DNA of 64,000 nt, from positions 23,940,991 to 24,004,990 of the forward strand of contig CM067343.1 of assembly GCA_034190875.2 (NCBI GenBank). Reading direction: 5' to 3'. Each line of letters begins with the position of its first letter. Position 1 is the stretch's first letter. Below the pieces are notes generated by a model that made no database searches, was not told the origin of the DNA, and was given only the letters and a program-made list of their open reading frames with translations. Source of the DNA: Urechis unicinctus (Eukaryota; Annelida; Polychaeta; Xenopneusta; Urechidae). The position numbers and the translations under genes are program-made. This document shows, one piece after another, positions 13,101 through 27,694 of this stretch.

Positions 13101-13924
13101 TATAAATATTTGCATTCATTAACTTATCTTTATAAGTTATTTGTACAATACTCATCTTGAGATATCAAGCAATTACAAGACTTGAAAAGAATAATCTTTG
13201 TGTTACAATCATCATGTAACGCCCATTGCGTATATGGAATATTACAAACAAATATATTCCCATATTACATAAATATTTAGACGACATTCGATCATTGAAG
13301 AAGTCGTGATGAAACTGGCTGATAGGTAAATTCAGTATCGAATTCTGCCGTTCGTCTCCATGAACCTTGCCTTTAGACTGGATAGCTAACTGACCATTTT
13401 ATTTTGGATACTAGTACTATCAGCGAAATAGTCGTTACAAAAGGTTTTGCAACTGCTTTTGGGATGTTTGTTTTGCACTCCTTATTCGTCATAGCTGGTC
13501 GCTTGAGTTTAATCATTCGCCCTTTCATGTATTTTGGAAACATCCTCTGTGATTCTTCACACATTACAAGAGCCATTATTGCATGTTACGTAACTGCCGT
13601 TACAGTCAAAACCTCAACGTATTGAATATAGATACAAATGATTGATTTACCTTCGCAACACTTAAACCAACTTGATCATTTATAGAAATGTACTGATCAG
13701 CTCTTAAAGGCAAAATACCTCACTGCAAGTTCATAAGCACATACTTCACTCGGTAATAGCAATTGATTCATTTAATATATATGTCAGCAATATTAAGAAT
13801 CCACGCATTGATAACCTTGTGCCTCGTCAGTATTGCATGCCAGGAAGAAGTGCCACATTGCTAGCATGTAAAGGAAACTTAAGAATGAATGTGGGTCGTG
13901 ACTATAAAATAGTTTTATTCAGTG
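10150..13924. other. non-coding DNA, nothing firmly recognised
   Basis: AT-rich with patches of higher GC (10.25-10.45 and 12.5-13.0 kb). Short frames such as 12754-13005 plus (83 codons) and 13404-13625 plus (73 codons, hydrophobic) are open, but have equally open frames on the opposite strand and no known motif. Confidence 0.3.
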
Positions 13925-14395
13925 GGTGATAATATGTACTTTGTGACCCTGCAGAGAGTCACACAGGTCTAACGTCGACAAACATTAATGGAATTTCACC
14001 CTACGATCTCATAGCCTTGCCCTGTGTAATGTGATCAGCCCGGTAAGGGGAATGGTCTCTCCGTGTTTTGGGGCTCTGTATTATGCTTAGCCATTTGCCG
14101 AAATGTGTCTGCATCGCAGAATGATAATAGTGCCCTGCGTTTGCATGCATAAACAAGTTGCATGAAAGTTTTATATCAGAGGTCGCCTGTCACGCACAAC
14201 AAAATAAGGTTCCGAATAATAGTACACACTTAAGTAACAACACCCAGGATGCTCACGCAGAAGCTGGTGCGAACAAAAGCGCGTGAAACCCGCATATCAC
14301 AGCTCTTGCTTTCACTACTATACTATTAAGTGAGAGCCAGTACACCTCCATTAAAACTAGTATATAGCGGTCAAACATTCCAATTATAACAGCCT
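13925..14395 (+). repeat. K segment, first copy
   Basis: This segment has a second copy in the same orientation at 16757-17215. Shared landmarks, in order, are GATAATATGT, CTTTGTGACCCTGCAG (CTTCGTGACCCTGCAG in the other copy), CACACAGGTCTA, GCTTAG/GTCATTTGCCGA, TGCATCGCAGA(A)TGATAATA, TGAGAGCCAG and CATTAAAACTAG. The copies differ by many substitutions and small indels, so the duplication is not recent. Here it runs directly into an L segment. Confidence 0.75.
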
Positions 14396-15250
14396 TACAA
14401 CTGTACATCTGTTACGATGTGAATTGTAATCATCTCGGTGTGAGCTGGATTTCTGTCATGTGACACACATAGGCTCATGTCTAGCCTACATCAGACCCTG
14501 TTCTTTCGTCGCTTTATTCACGGCAGCCATCTGCATTTTTTGTGTCGTCGCGATCGATTGTACGCCACAGAAATCACCGTGAAATGATTGATGTGCTGGG
14601 ATAAGCACGTTACTATTTGTGCCTCTGCATCCGCTCAAACTTCCGGTGCTTTTTCACAAGAAAAAGCGTGATATTTCTTTCTTCGTTAATTACCTTTTTT
14701 TACCATGTCAGTACGGAAGAGAATTACAAACTGGTCGTAGACATTTAAATACGATGTATTCTTAATTGGCATATTGCTTAATTTAGTATTTCATTTCATG
14801 ATTATTATAGAAAAAGGATAGTTTTCATGGAACGACCTTAACCTCTTCGTATATCCAAACACATTACTTGTTCATATCATTTACGTGAGACATCAGCGCG
14901 GAGGAGACAGAGCGGGCGTAGATGCAATGCTTCGGGATCCCTTTATGAGTCTATGCAGAAACATTTGTGCAGTGATGTCTGAAAAATACTTTAAATGACG
15001 CATACTTTATCTTGAATTTAATAACTTAACAAAAGTAATTAGTGATATATTATTCTAAGTTATTAAGAACTTGATTGACAGCTTTTGTTCATAAAGGAGG
15101 AGCTTATAGCCGTTCATACTCAACATGATGGGACAGCAGCATAGCCAGCACATTAATGAATACTTTGCTTGGGTAAATGATGTCAACGGTATCAATTGAA
15201 ATGATTCCGCTTTCGCGTTCTGATATCCTCTCTATGGAGCCTTCTGATAT
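14396..15250 (+). repeat. L segment of the large repeat family
   Basis: Matches, in order and orientation, 38285-39310 (unit B), 46655-48140 (unit C) and 58860-60603 (unit D continued). Shared landmarks include ACATCTGTTACGATG, AATCATCTCGGTGTGAGC, GGCTCATGTCTAGCCT, CATCCGCTCAAACTTCCGGTG, AGAGCGGGCGTAGATG, TCTATGCA.AAACATTTGTGCAG, CTCAACATGATG and GACAGCAGCATAGCC. As in B and D it is followed by a microsatellite. No protein is visible. Confidence 0.85.
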
Positions 15251-15266
15251 CCAGAAAGACAGAGGA

Positions 15267-15475
<209 letters not shown>

Positions 15476-15519
15476 CATCATATTACCATAGCCAAGATAG
15501 CCTCTCTCTCTTAATTTTG

Positions 15520-15541
15520 GATCAACTCTCTCTCTCTCTCT

Positions 15542-15586
<45 letters not shown>

Positions 15587-15590
15587 AACA

Positions 15591-15656
<66 letters not shown>
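15520..15656. repeat. (TC)n microsatellite
   Basis: Three CT/TC runs separated by short interruptions (AATCTC and TAAACATA). With the (TA)n tract to the left it makes one compound microsatellite at the L/R junction. Confidence 0.97.
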
Positions 15657-15659
<3 letters not shown>

Positions 15660-15935
15660 CATCGATAAATAGCCAGATAGCCCCCTTAATTTGGATCAAC
15701 TCAGATTAACGCCTGTAAACATATGTCGATAAATGCAGTATGAACTGAATGCGATTCGCTTGTTGAAAACAATAGTAACGATGTTTTGTCGTTATTGTAG
15801 AGCCTAGATTGTCAGTATTGTGATGTTGAATGAAATAACGGAGTCAAAAAAGTGCTCATTTCATTGGTTGGATAAAGCCTATATCGATCCACTCGAGAAA
15901 ATGATTGTGGGTCATGACTGTAAAATAGTTTTTTC
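15657..15935 (+). repeat. R-head of the large repeat with internal deletion
   Basis: Starts with landmarks of the R-head (AGCCAGATAGCC, ATTTGGATCAACTCA, TAAATGCAGTATGAACTGAATGCG, GTAACGATG, TAGATTGTCAGTATTG) as at 31260-31690, 40450-40870 and 60820-61255. It then jumps to sequence that lies far downstream in other copies (ACGGAGTCAAAA..., ATCGATCCACTCGAG, compare 32040-32110 and 63145-63210). It ends in GTGGGTCATGACTGTAAAATAGTTT, which also precedes the first K segment at 13887. Confidence 0.75.
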
Positions 15936-16756
15936 TGTGCCATTTTATGGCTACAATCGCCGCATGAAGAAGCAATAACTGGCCGTGCTAGTATAAATTA
16001 AGCGTATAGGGTATTTGTTTAGAAACACATCAGGTAAACTTTAATAGTAAATTTATTGGCTCCGAAAAACTAGCAGCATCTATTTTTGTAGCTAGCATCT
16101 TAAAAAAGGTGTTATTACTGCATCGGTGCTATTCTGCAAAGTAACAAACTATACCTGTGTCCTCTCTGCATTAAATTTTATTTAATTACTTGGAATTTGA
16201 GTTATCAGAGATCATTTTGATCAACCTTCAGGTGATTTGTTGTTAGGTTGCAGGTCATATCGTGAAATTAGAAAATGAGGCATGACACTAATAAGGTTGT
16301 GCGCAATATGCCTATCCAATCGGTCTAGCCGACAATTATCAATTCGGAAGCAGAATGGCCACTGACTTGCTACTATAATTGATTATGTTTTGTGTGAATC
16401 AAGAGGATGCTTTTACGAATTATGAATGCTTTTATCTGTTAATGGTGAATTACGTTTGGACATATTTTACATCAGTTGCCAAGCATACACAATATCTCCG
16501 CATGGGATAATTGGATTTAAAAATACAGTTAGTGAAATGACCAACGAAAATTTTACGGTTCAAATGTACATAGTGTTAACAATGCTGAATGAGCACAGTA
16601 AGCTGTTTTTTTAGGTCTATTGTAAGCCTTATTTGAGATTTTTATAGTTGCTTAAACACTTATGTGAGATACGACGCAATCGATTTCCCTATAAATCATT
16701 GGATTAACATGCGTTATTGTTGTTATGCAACATCTTTCCATCCAATTATTCAATTG
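15936..16756. other. non-coding spacer, nothing recognised
   Basis: AT-rich stretch between the R-head remnant and the second K segment. One 62-codon frame (16426-16614 plus) has no recognisable feature. Confidence 0.35.
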
Positions 16757-17215
16757 AGGATAATATGTCCTTCGTGACCCTGCAGGGGGCTACACAGGTC
16801 TAGTGTCGCCAATAAGTGATGTGATTCCTGTCTACAATATCACTGTCATGCTCGGGATAATGCGATTAGCGCGGTCAGTAGTTATTGGAACAGAGCGGCG
16901 GTTATAGGTATGTGTGTATTTGCGTGATCTGTGTTGTGCTTAGTCATTTGCCGATATATGTTTGCATCGCAGATGATAATACTGCATTTATAACTAGCCT
17001 GCTTTTCACGCAACACACGATAAGTTCCCAAATAAAAGTAAATTCTAAATTATCGACCTACCAGCGTCCGCAACTGAAGCTTATTCCAACATAAGCGCCT
17101 GTAGCCCTCTATGACAGGTCTCATTTTTTGTCCCTTATTCTGTTTTACTTATTGAATGAGAGCCAGAACACCTGCATTAAAACTAGAATATCATTGTTAA
17201 ACATTGAAATCATAA
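16757..17215 (+). repeat. K segment, second copy
   Basis: Direct repeat of 13925-14395 with the same order of landmarks. After CATTAAAACTAGAATATC it leaves the similarity. It is not followed by an L segment as the first copy is. Confidence 0.75.
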
Positions 17216-20200
17216 CCTAGGTCATACTATTGTATGGGTGACACATTGCGGTTTCAACCTGCCATTGCATGATGACATTACCTGAACTATGTAGCTTCAA
17301 ACCCATACACTTACCCAGCCCAAAAGGCCAAACGAACAGACATTTGTAGTCTAACCGCACTAAGACGAGTCATGCCAGTAATACAATATACGGAATGTTT
17401 GGAGTGAATTCGATGCACTGTCAAAGTTAAAGGAGATCTGAGGGCATTGTGGACGTCGTCATGGTTTACGTTGTTTTAGAAGCATTTCCTAGACTTGTAT
17501 TAAACATCGCACAAAATGATCTAGGCGGACTTCGTGCGCCTTCCAGTTAAATGCGGTATCTCTTTGGTAACAATGATGGACCACATTTGTATGATAGTGG
17601 ATAAAGAGATAGAGTGTCTTGATGATGATATACATAGACCTCTGTGCAGTGACTTTTACAGTGAACAAACAGAACATTACACGCTTAATTGCTCTAACCA
17701 TCGTACAGATATAAAATATCTTAACATATTGTACAATAAAAATAGCATTTGACATCTTGTAGCATCGACATGCATAAATCGATCATTCATTCGTAGAATC
17801 CACACTGTCCGTGTGATTCAAGGCTATGCTTTACATACACCGGCATAGATTTCATCATTGAATGAACAGGGAATTATTTAAAACATTCAAAATAGCATCA
17901 AACAAAATAAAGAGTATAAATGGAAGGAAGAGGCCCCGAGTTAAGTAAACACCGAGCTGTGACATCATAAACAAGACACTTTTTCAAGAAATATCATTAT
18001 TTACATTTCAAGAAACTCGCCACTAATATGAAAACTATAAGAATGTATCAGTTTTAGCATCGTCATGAATTCTCCACAAATTACAGTGTATTAATAAAGT
18101 CTTAAATAACTTTTTCGAAGGTCCCATGAATACACAACCGATAGCCTATGTTGCATTGTAACGTCCATTATATATTTCAGTAGTCTTAATTGTCCATTAT
18201 AATTCGATTATGCACGAAAGATCTGTATATCACGGCGTACTGTAGGATTATTATTGGGTTTTCTATTGCATTCCATTGTCCGATAAGCCATGCTAGAATT
18301 GCTGTGATTCTGGAACGATTCGTCATACATAAAGCTGTCGTCATATCCATTAGCCCGAAGCACCGATCCAATGTAACTATAATTTCAATGGAACGATTAC
18401 ATGTTCATCGTATGGATTTATAGACGATATCGTTTAACATCTTGATTAGAATATTAATTTGGTTGAATTGCAAAATAGTTATATTGAGGGCGATGACAGT
18501 GTCCGTTCTAACCAATCAACTTTTAAAGGCGAATTCGCCAGAAAACATAAATATTTGTTATTACTGTACCTCATATTTCGACTTTGACACATGCTGATTT
18601 GCTGATAAATATACTTATTTCCCGATGAAGTCAAGGTACATATGTACGGCGCAATACATGTCAGTCCATCCAGCACAACCATCGTTTTATCTATACTATT
18701 CTAAGACTATGCTATGTCTACAAACGTATGCCTATGTGAAACGCATTTTTCATATGTCCGTATTGCCGAGTTTGATCTAAATCATAAAAAGGTTATCCCG
18801 AAGAAAATTGGATGCAAGTTAGAAAATCGTTCGTACAATAATTTAACCGATTCCTATTGTACACGCCTATATGAATAAATTATATGCAATCACTATATCT
18901 GTTTTGAGACAAATCCGATTTGTGACAAAAAAAGTCTCATGATCGGTTGACAAATTTGCACACAGAGGATACATATAAGAAGTTGACAGATTGGCTTGCA
19001 AGTAATACGATTCAGAAGCTTTCTTACTGATTACATGGAGCGGTAGTTACTCCAGTAGGTTATTCGATATTAGACGATTGATTATTCCAGTGGAAATAAA
19101 GTTTTATAACAATTGGCCCTTGACAATTTTATGCAAATAGACACAATATTGTTTGCATCTATGTCACTACAGTTGTTGTGTTTGCGGTCAGCATTATACG
19201 GATTACGATGAGTGGAATCGACAGCAACGTATTCTTTAATAACAATAATAGATGGAGCGTGTTTATTTTATATGTCATTAACTTAACATCGACCAGGATT
19301 CTCTTTACGATTGTATTATAACCATGTCAAACATACATGTTAGTGTTATTACAATGTCGGCCAATTGTATGTAATTCAGTCGGGAAGCTAGGCTAGTTGA
19401 ATTTAGTGTTTCTTCTATAATGATATTGAATCGCTAATTTGCTGCGAATAGCTGTGGGATTCAATAATGCTATGGTCAAAATGTGTTTGATTTTACACAA
19501 GGGACCGACACACCAACAACATAGATGTTCAGCGCACAGCAATATTGTAATGAGGTTTGGTGAGCAAAACTACCCGGATAATTCTCCCGTTAGTGCAAAG
19601 CAAACAAGACTTGTAATCTCTAAAGCTAGTCTCATACAAGCAAGTTGTTGAGTGCTGCTGTTGGTATTATGCAAGCTGTATAAACTGATAAATTACCCTA
19701 AGACACAAGAGCATAATACATCTTCATGAATTGCACATATGAGGGGATACCCTGCATGCGGTCTTTTTTTCGGAAACATTTTTCTCTCTCTCAAACGAGA
19801 GCGTTCTCGGAGACTGTACTCGGCACGCACCAGCACGTCTACTCCAGTGGCGGGCTTCTATTTAGTAGAGCAATATTACAGCTGTTTTGGTGAGCTGGCG
19901 ATATTTTATATAATTGCCATTCGCGTGTCATTATACAAATTTCGTCATTGAGACCGTCAGATGCTGCCACTAACAAACTGCGCATTGCCAAGCCATTTCT
20001 GCGCTAGATAAAGATCAGCCCATCATTGCAGAGGCCTAAAGCATATTCGTTTATTAAATACACTTTGTACAATTGTTTATCGTGTGCATGTTAGAAAAGA
20101 TACAGTACTAACGCTGATTGACCATAAGTAATCATGCCATTTGGCGACACAATTGAGCTGATAATACGCCTTATCTAGGTCACTGAAATCAACAACAACT

Positions 20201-22690
20201 GGTGGAGTAGATATGTAGTTCCAATTACACGACGCTTTTCCGCATTTACACAGCTTTTATCTGCTTAGCCCGTCATTGAATTTGATTTCGAATAATATCT
20301 ATACGTAATGCATGCTTTGTTAACTAATCGTATTCAAACCCCACCGGTGTAGGCAGAGCCATAAACGTATCTAGCCCGGAAGATTTTTTATTAATTGCCA
20401 TTAGGGGGATGTATAATCCTATTGTTCTTTCTTTGTGGTTTTTGTTTGGAAATACAATGACAAGGTTTGCGCGAGATCGGATGCGTCATATTATATCAAA
20501 ACAGATATACCGTTCCTCTCGTTATCCCCCGAGTAGCTATATGACCTTGACACGGGTATTATCTATGGTCATTGTATTCTTGCATGACCACATGTCTCCC
20601 TTAACCAGTGATTAAAGCAATATTATGCAACGATGACCGTCGCGCTAATGCCCCATGGATCAAACGCAGCGTCACGCGGGGATGACCATTTGTAACAAAC
20701 ACTATAATTTATATAAACTCAGAGTGGATAATGCGGCAAATATCTCATTTTTCCGCGACACTTATATTCTTGGAGCGAATTACCTGCTAATATGTGTAGA
20801 TTGAACCTTATGCGCACTCACTGTGCTTTTCATGTCATCTAATATATCACGATGACCGGCATTATCGCTGTGTGAAATACAGCAACCTTATTATAAGCAG
20901 CGCTTTAGTACTTATGTGAAGTCTTATAAAACACCTTTTCATCATCACAATTATTATCATCCATATCATCATCACTCCATAAACTGGCCATTTTTGATTG
21001 CTCCGATGCGAGGTCTGCTGGGCAGTCTTATGAAATATTCTAATAAGGTAGCAGGTCATATTTTGTCATGAGACAATGATTGAAGACATTGAATATTACA
21101 TAAAAATCTCGTTTGTGTGACGCTTTTTAATGTGAGCTGTTTTTCCATCATCTATCTATGCATAAAATAGTTTTGATTGATGATGTAGGATTAGTCATTT
21201 GTCGTTCAAAATCGCTTTGCGTAGCTTAAGGATCACAACCGGTCACTCAGAATTTCAATCACAGGGGTTAACTTGTCACCAAATGGTGGCGAATGCAATA
21301 GAAGGCAAAACAGAAAATGAGTTCAACTTGGTAAGTAGAGGTCTTAGGTCCTCATTTGTGCATTTATGATTGTTGTAGTTATCATAAAAATGGAACCATG
21401 TACGACCATGATTGCAGGCTAGTCTTTCACGTAATTAGTGCTTTTGAATCACACCTCACGCCAGCAAATGCAGGAGGGTCAGCTTAAATCGATTGTCATA
21501 TAAACCGATAGCTGCTCAATCATGATTAGAGGTTAATTCATTTGACAAACAGTGCGAGCATTCAGAATATACGTCGTCTCAAAGTACAGCATTATATGCT
21601 CCATCTAAACTGATTGATCCGCGTTTTAATTCAAGAGATTGTGACCTTTCATAGAAACTCGCAGTGCAATCCCCTGCAACACATTTCAGGTATAGAGTTT
21701 TAAATCGATCATATGCAACGTCGTTGAGCGTGCCCTTGATATTAGATATTTTACATATCAGCAATTTTGTTTCCACCAATTAATCTGTTGCACGATGTAA
21801 TGGAAGAAAAAATAATCTGTATAAATAGCCTGTATAATCAATGATGAATGACGCTGTCTTCTTTATGCGCTGTCTAACATTGTGGCGCCTGGTATTATAC
21901 AATATTATATGTAAGCAACCTGCTCAAAGACTAACACACAAATCACAGACCATTGGCCACTTCCTTATTGGGTCCCAAAAGTGCAATCATCGTTAAAGAC
22001 TCCCTGTATACTTTGTATCATCTGATAATCAGTTTCCTTGACAGTTTTGACTGATGTTTGGAAATGACGCACAGAAAGTTAAGATGTGATGTTATCACAT
22101 AGAAACCTCAGTATAAGAAGCTCAGCAATGGCTTCACTATGATTTAACATGCGACTGCTAGATAGATACATCGATGCTTGCACTCCCGCCAATTTACGTT
22201 CATATTAATTTGTTTGGGCAAAATAACATCGCATTGTTATTCGTATTATCAGCTTCTTGTATATAATATATTCCATCACCATTCTTTCAAGGCAATATTT
22301 ACGCATGCAGGATCCGACATTTTTGTGAACACCACGTATACTAACGTTAATTAACATGCGCGCTGTCAATTATGTTACTGACGTTGATGCTGATCATCGG
22401 GCCACAGACGTCGACGATACTATTCCATTGATTGAATCACACCTGGGTAGTCATGCTCGAGTATTTCATTTACAATCTACACATGTACGCATTTTGCCCG
22501 AACTAATTTTCAATTGACTTGCATTTTGTAAGATTGATTACTGGGACATTATATATATTTGTAGCCAACACAGGTAATATGTGTTTAACCACGCATTTAT
22601 GCAATTTTGGCTAAGCATGAACAGATGACACACACCGTAAGGGTGTGTGATTGATTTGCGTGCATTTGGCAAATTGGCAAATCCAATAAT
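17216..22690. other. non-coding DNA, nothing recognised
   Basis: AT-rich. Frames of 60-90 codons occur in opposite-strand pairs (17489-17755 and 18186-18423), as expected when stops happen to be sparse on both strands. No repeat-family landmark, tRNA or transposon motif seen. Confidence 0.35.
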
Positions 22691-22704
22691 GAGATATATA
22701 TATA

Positions 22705-22756
<52 letters not shown>

Positions 22757-23095
22757 TATATAGATATATATATATATATATAGAGAGATATAGAGAGAGA
22801 TATATAGATATATATATATATCTATATATATATATATATATTTATATTTAGATATATATATATATAAAAGAGATATATATATATATCTATATTAGATAAT
22901 ATGTAGATATATATATATATATTGATATTTATATACATCAAAATAACATCGGTATATATACATATATATATATATAAAATTATATATATATATATATATA
23001 TGTCTATATATATATTATATATATATTATATATATATTTAAATACATATAGATATATGTAGATATACATATACGCATATATAACCGGTAGTTTAT
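22691..23095. repeat. imperfect (TA)n tract
   Basis: About 400 bases of TA repeats broken by GAGA, TCTA and TTTA interruptions. TA-rich DNA continues less regularly to about 23340. Confidence 0.97.
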
Positions 23096-23344
23096 CTATG
23101 AAATTATATTCATATATAAATGTCTGGTTATTTCTTTATATATAAACACAATTATATAAAGTATAAGATGCGTATATATTTATTAATAAATATTTTTTAC
23201 ATTTATATATATAAGTACATATTTCTATGCGTAGGTATATATATGCATTTATATACGTATATGTGTATGTATAAGTGTTCATCGAGATATATACATGTTG
23301 ATTGATATACATTAATTTATTCAGATACATATATACCAACATAT

Positions 23345-23830
23345 GGACATAATCTGTTGAAGCGTAGAATTGCTTCATCTCTTGACGAACGATTACTCGT
23401 TTAACGATTATGTCCGTCGTTATCTCTTTCCCATGGATGAACCAAGTATTGTTTACTTAATTCATCGATCAAAATTTTGAAGCTAACGATTGCAAGTTCA
23501 TCGGCGAAGTGGGTTTTATTTGCGCCTGTCCGTCGACTAACTATCGTCTACTTATATTGTAGCATGAGCAGCCGTATTGGCAGTCGAGTCATGCCACATC
23601 GTTCGTGAGATTTCCAGGATTCCGATAAATTTTCATAGTCCAAAGATCACATCACGCCGGTGTTTAGATTGCTTCCTTGATTGGGGATTGACTCAATAGA
23701 TACACGCCGGTAAACATCTATTGAAGCATCTACTAAATATGGTTCACTTGTTCAACGCAAATGTAGCGGTGTGGTGTAGCTATTATGGAACCTTGATTGT
23801 CACTTAGATTGAAGTTGCGGATTGGGAACG
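23345..23830 (+). repeat. diverged R-head
   Basis: Follows a (TA)n tract, as R-heads do elsewhere. Landmarks in order are TATTGTTTACTTAATTCATCGATC, TAGCATGAGCAG, GTCGAGTCATGCCACATC, TCATAGTCCAAAGATCACATCA, CTTGATT.GGGAT, CACTTGTTCAACGCAAA and GGTGTAGCTATT. It is clearly more diverged from units B, C and E than those are from each other. Confidence 0.65.
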
Positions 23831-26589
23831 AGCACGTCTGCTACAGGTTTGCTAAAGAGACCCTAAATAAAAAAGCGACTAGTAATACAAATAAATACAA
23901 CTCATCGAGAGCCGAGGAACACACACATCATCTGGTTGAACCATCATCTTAAAATGCCCAATATCATCTCAATAATACCCGATGGTGGTTTAATTCATTC
24001 ATTGTCAAACTGCTTTTTTTGGAATGAATTAAGGCAAGTCAGCAAGAATATTTGATAAATACTACGCGACGAATCAGGGGACTCATCTAATACTTGACTG
24101 ATGATGAATCAAAATACTTTTAATGTTTTCACGGTGCTCCCAAAATCCATAATGATGTAACAGTTACAACCCCGTTGTCCTCATGACTTAAATGTTTCTT
24201 GTCAATGAATAGTGAATATAATATTAATACGTGTATTGTTCGGATCATTTAACTGGGAAACAATCATTATATCAATTTACCGACTAGCCATCATTCCAGT
24301 AGTGACTTGTGGGTCGCATCAGAAGACCAAATACATGGTCGAAGCCCCCATACTGGCTGTCCATTGTTTCATGCAATAACACATTCTTACATGCCCAGTA
24401 TATCACATAAGTAAGAAACAAAATGGCGGTTAAATGCTTTGAACAGCACAGGCATTATTTAGTTGCCAATCGGACAAACTATGCCTAAACTTGCCATACA
24501 GAAATATTTGGTCGATGACTTCTCAAATATGTCTGAATATAAATGACTACATCAAGACGAATCACTACAGCTGCAGAACCAAGGTCCGAACAAGAGCAAG
24601 TTTCTATAACTTTTTGAACTAAATAGACGTATAGGCTTTTTTTAAAATCGATGTTGAGGTTGCCGTCAAAACCACAATGTCTACATGATTTGTGAGTTAA
24701 CCGCCAGTGTATAGTGTCTACATATAGAAGTGTGACTCGGGTAACCCATCATGTAATATCGTGAACTGTTAGTATCTAACAATAATTGTTGCTTCATTGC
24801 GCCAGCAAGCCACCCTTTTGTTGCTTAATAATGTTTTATCAAAGCATCTATGCTTGTATCTCATTTTAACTGCTTTATTGTGCAAACTTACGTGTGGTGA
24901 AAATCAATCCATGGTGCGATCGATAATACTAGATAATATTTCGCCCTCTGATTTCGACATGCCTCGCGCATTGTTTCCCTTATTCAGGAATTCTATTATG
25001 GAATTTATTTTATATATTATTAGTCAAAGAGAGACCTACAAGTAGAATTATTGTGGGGTTTTTTTTTCTCCAGAAAACCAACGCCAATAACACCTGGTAT
25101 GTGCCACTGCTCATCGTTCGTAAGTGAACAGCTGGCAATAGCTTCACCGATAGGTTTTTATATAGTAATGATAATGCAAGGGGCTTGATAGTATTTTTAA
25201 TATACATATTCCAAAACGCTTTGGAAGAAAAGTTTTCAGTTGCACAAATCTCAGTCGCAACTTACGCAGCTCATTTTTGCGTCTAAAAACCAATTCAATA
25301 AGTACAAACTATTATGTGATTTATCGTTAAAGACACACATTTTAACTTTCATGCATATCCTTTTTAACAGGTGTATTATAATACTACCACAACAGCATGC
25401 CTATGTTTTGTCTAATACCAACAGTTGTATTATATTACACGCGTGCTATTTTCAGATATAGCGGATTAAAACCTACTTCTATATCATCAGCATTTTTGGT
25501 GCCCTTAAAAGTATGGTAACTCGGGATTCGTTCACAGCATGGCAAGGTCAGTGCATATATGCGATCATATTTGTTAGTCTTACCGCTTATCACGACGAAG
25601 CAGTCATAAGTTTACTTCAATTAATAGCCTAAATATAAAAGCTAGAAATAAACAGACCGTCTGGCAGTGCCAAAGTTGTCACGCGATCCGTTGACATAAC
25701 ATAACGGCTGGGGATATGTTGCCTATATTACCTATTATAAATTTATTGCGCATGCAGGTGGGTTTTCATGGTAAATGCAAACAGCATAGAGTTAGAATGA
25801 GGTCTGGTTTAACCAGTGTTCCACATGAACTTGTAGCAAACTACGTCATTACGTTAAAATAAAAACGTTTTTTATATATATTAGGTACATCTGGTGAAAT
25901 AATTAGCTGTGTACCATTAATGTGACATTTAGGGATGTTAAAGACACGTAAGCAGCACAACATGATCTTTCTTGTTAATAAAGTGGCCACGTGTGTTACT
26001 ATAACGGAGTATGAGTCACAGCATCAATATGAAAAGATGACGGGGAGTAATAACTAGATGAAGTAGAAGATAACAGTAAAGCAAATAGCTCCCGCATTAT
26101 CATTGAATTATATTACCCTATAACGACATGAGACGTGCATGAATTATCTTATTCACTCCAGCAAATGAGTGGGCATCACACAAGACAGCAAGTATGCAAG
26201 CTGTATATATACCCTGCTCAGCAAAAGATTTTGGACCGCACCTTTCACCCAAGAATAAAAAAATAAGAAGGCGTGCTTTAATTAACAAGGCTGTCACTAC
26301 GTCTGATGGAAGTACGTGTACAATTTACATGATATCCATACGCCAGATATCATTTAGAGGATAAGTGCTTCTACGGCGTACACGTTATTATAAACCTTCA
26401 AGGGTCGAGGGCGGGTTGACAAACACCATGTTTATACATGTTAAATAGCACACATAGTCAACCTTGCCTTAAATAAGTTGGAACAGGGATTTTCTTCTTC
26501 TATGGTAGCCAATCAGTGTAGTAATGAAAATAATACACCAATGATGTGAAGAAATACGTAATTCCTATGGCTGATTTTAATCATGTTCA
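23831..26589. other. non-coding DNA between R-head and unit A body
   Basis: Nothing recognised. In unit E the interval from R-head start to the block that begins unit A's body is about 0.95 kb; here it is about 3.3 kb. Either about 2.3 kb was inserted or the two pieces belong to different copies. Frames of 65-82 codons at 24797-25461 have no recognisable content. Confidence 0.35.
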
Positions 26590-27649
26590 GCACAAGGGAC
26601 GTAGTTTATGAACGGCGACATCTGTAATAGTTGCTATGCTGAATTGGGCATCGATTGATAGCGTATTAAATGGGTATTGTTCTCTAGGAGTTGTTACTCA
26701 TTGATAAATGTGTATGGCTACCACTTGAGATGAGATATCAATATCATGATGATGGACCAATCGCAATACAGTCATGATTTAATATCACTGAATTTGTCTT
26801 TATCGTGTAACCATAGTATTGATAGCTGGTGAGGCGCAGCACATATTGATCGGTTAAGCAAAGTCACTTTCAGGGACAAGACCGTGCCTTGGGAGGGTAA
26901 TTTTATATTCTGGTTGGCTTGTCACAGCCTGATATAAACCGTCCACAAATTTGTTTCATTGCGTGGTGGAAGCGCTTAAAAGAGTTCATAACTGGAAAAT
27001 TAAAGCGATTTGTATTTAAGCTAGCTATTGCATATCCAGGGTTGGTAAAGGGGATACGAATGAGCCCCTCTTCAGTCAGGATTTGTCTAACTTTGGGGAA
27101 GGCACTAAGTTGATAAGTCTTAACGAGTATTCACATGTGTTATGTAGGCAGCGTTACGTGTAGGCCGCATAACAAAGGGGCTTTTCGTGAAATACATCCA
27201 CACTAGTAAGATGAACTATTGTACTCGACGTCTAGCCTCAGATAAGATGCATTATTGCCAAGAACAGATTATAACCACATAGTCAATTTTCTGAGCGATT
27301 TATGTAATTAACCCTGAAATGAAAAATCCAATCAGTTTGTGTACAAGTACATGTGACGGGCTCTAACGTTGATTATTCAGAATACCAGCAGTATGAATGA
27401 TAATATTCGAAAGCATTCTATAAAATGCATATGGAAGGCAAGCAAAAATAGGATAGACTGGTTTGCACTTTTGCGCTATGCATTACCTATCTGCATTGTT
27501 AATTTTGCATGTACATGGGTAATTATTGTCAAAGCATTTGATTCTAGGTTATAACATAAATGCTAGGAGTTTATATATATATATACATATATATATATAC
27601 ATATATATATAAATATATATATATATGTGTATATATATTTATATATATA

Positions 27650-27694
<45 letters not shown>

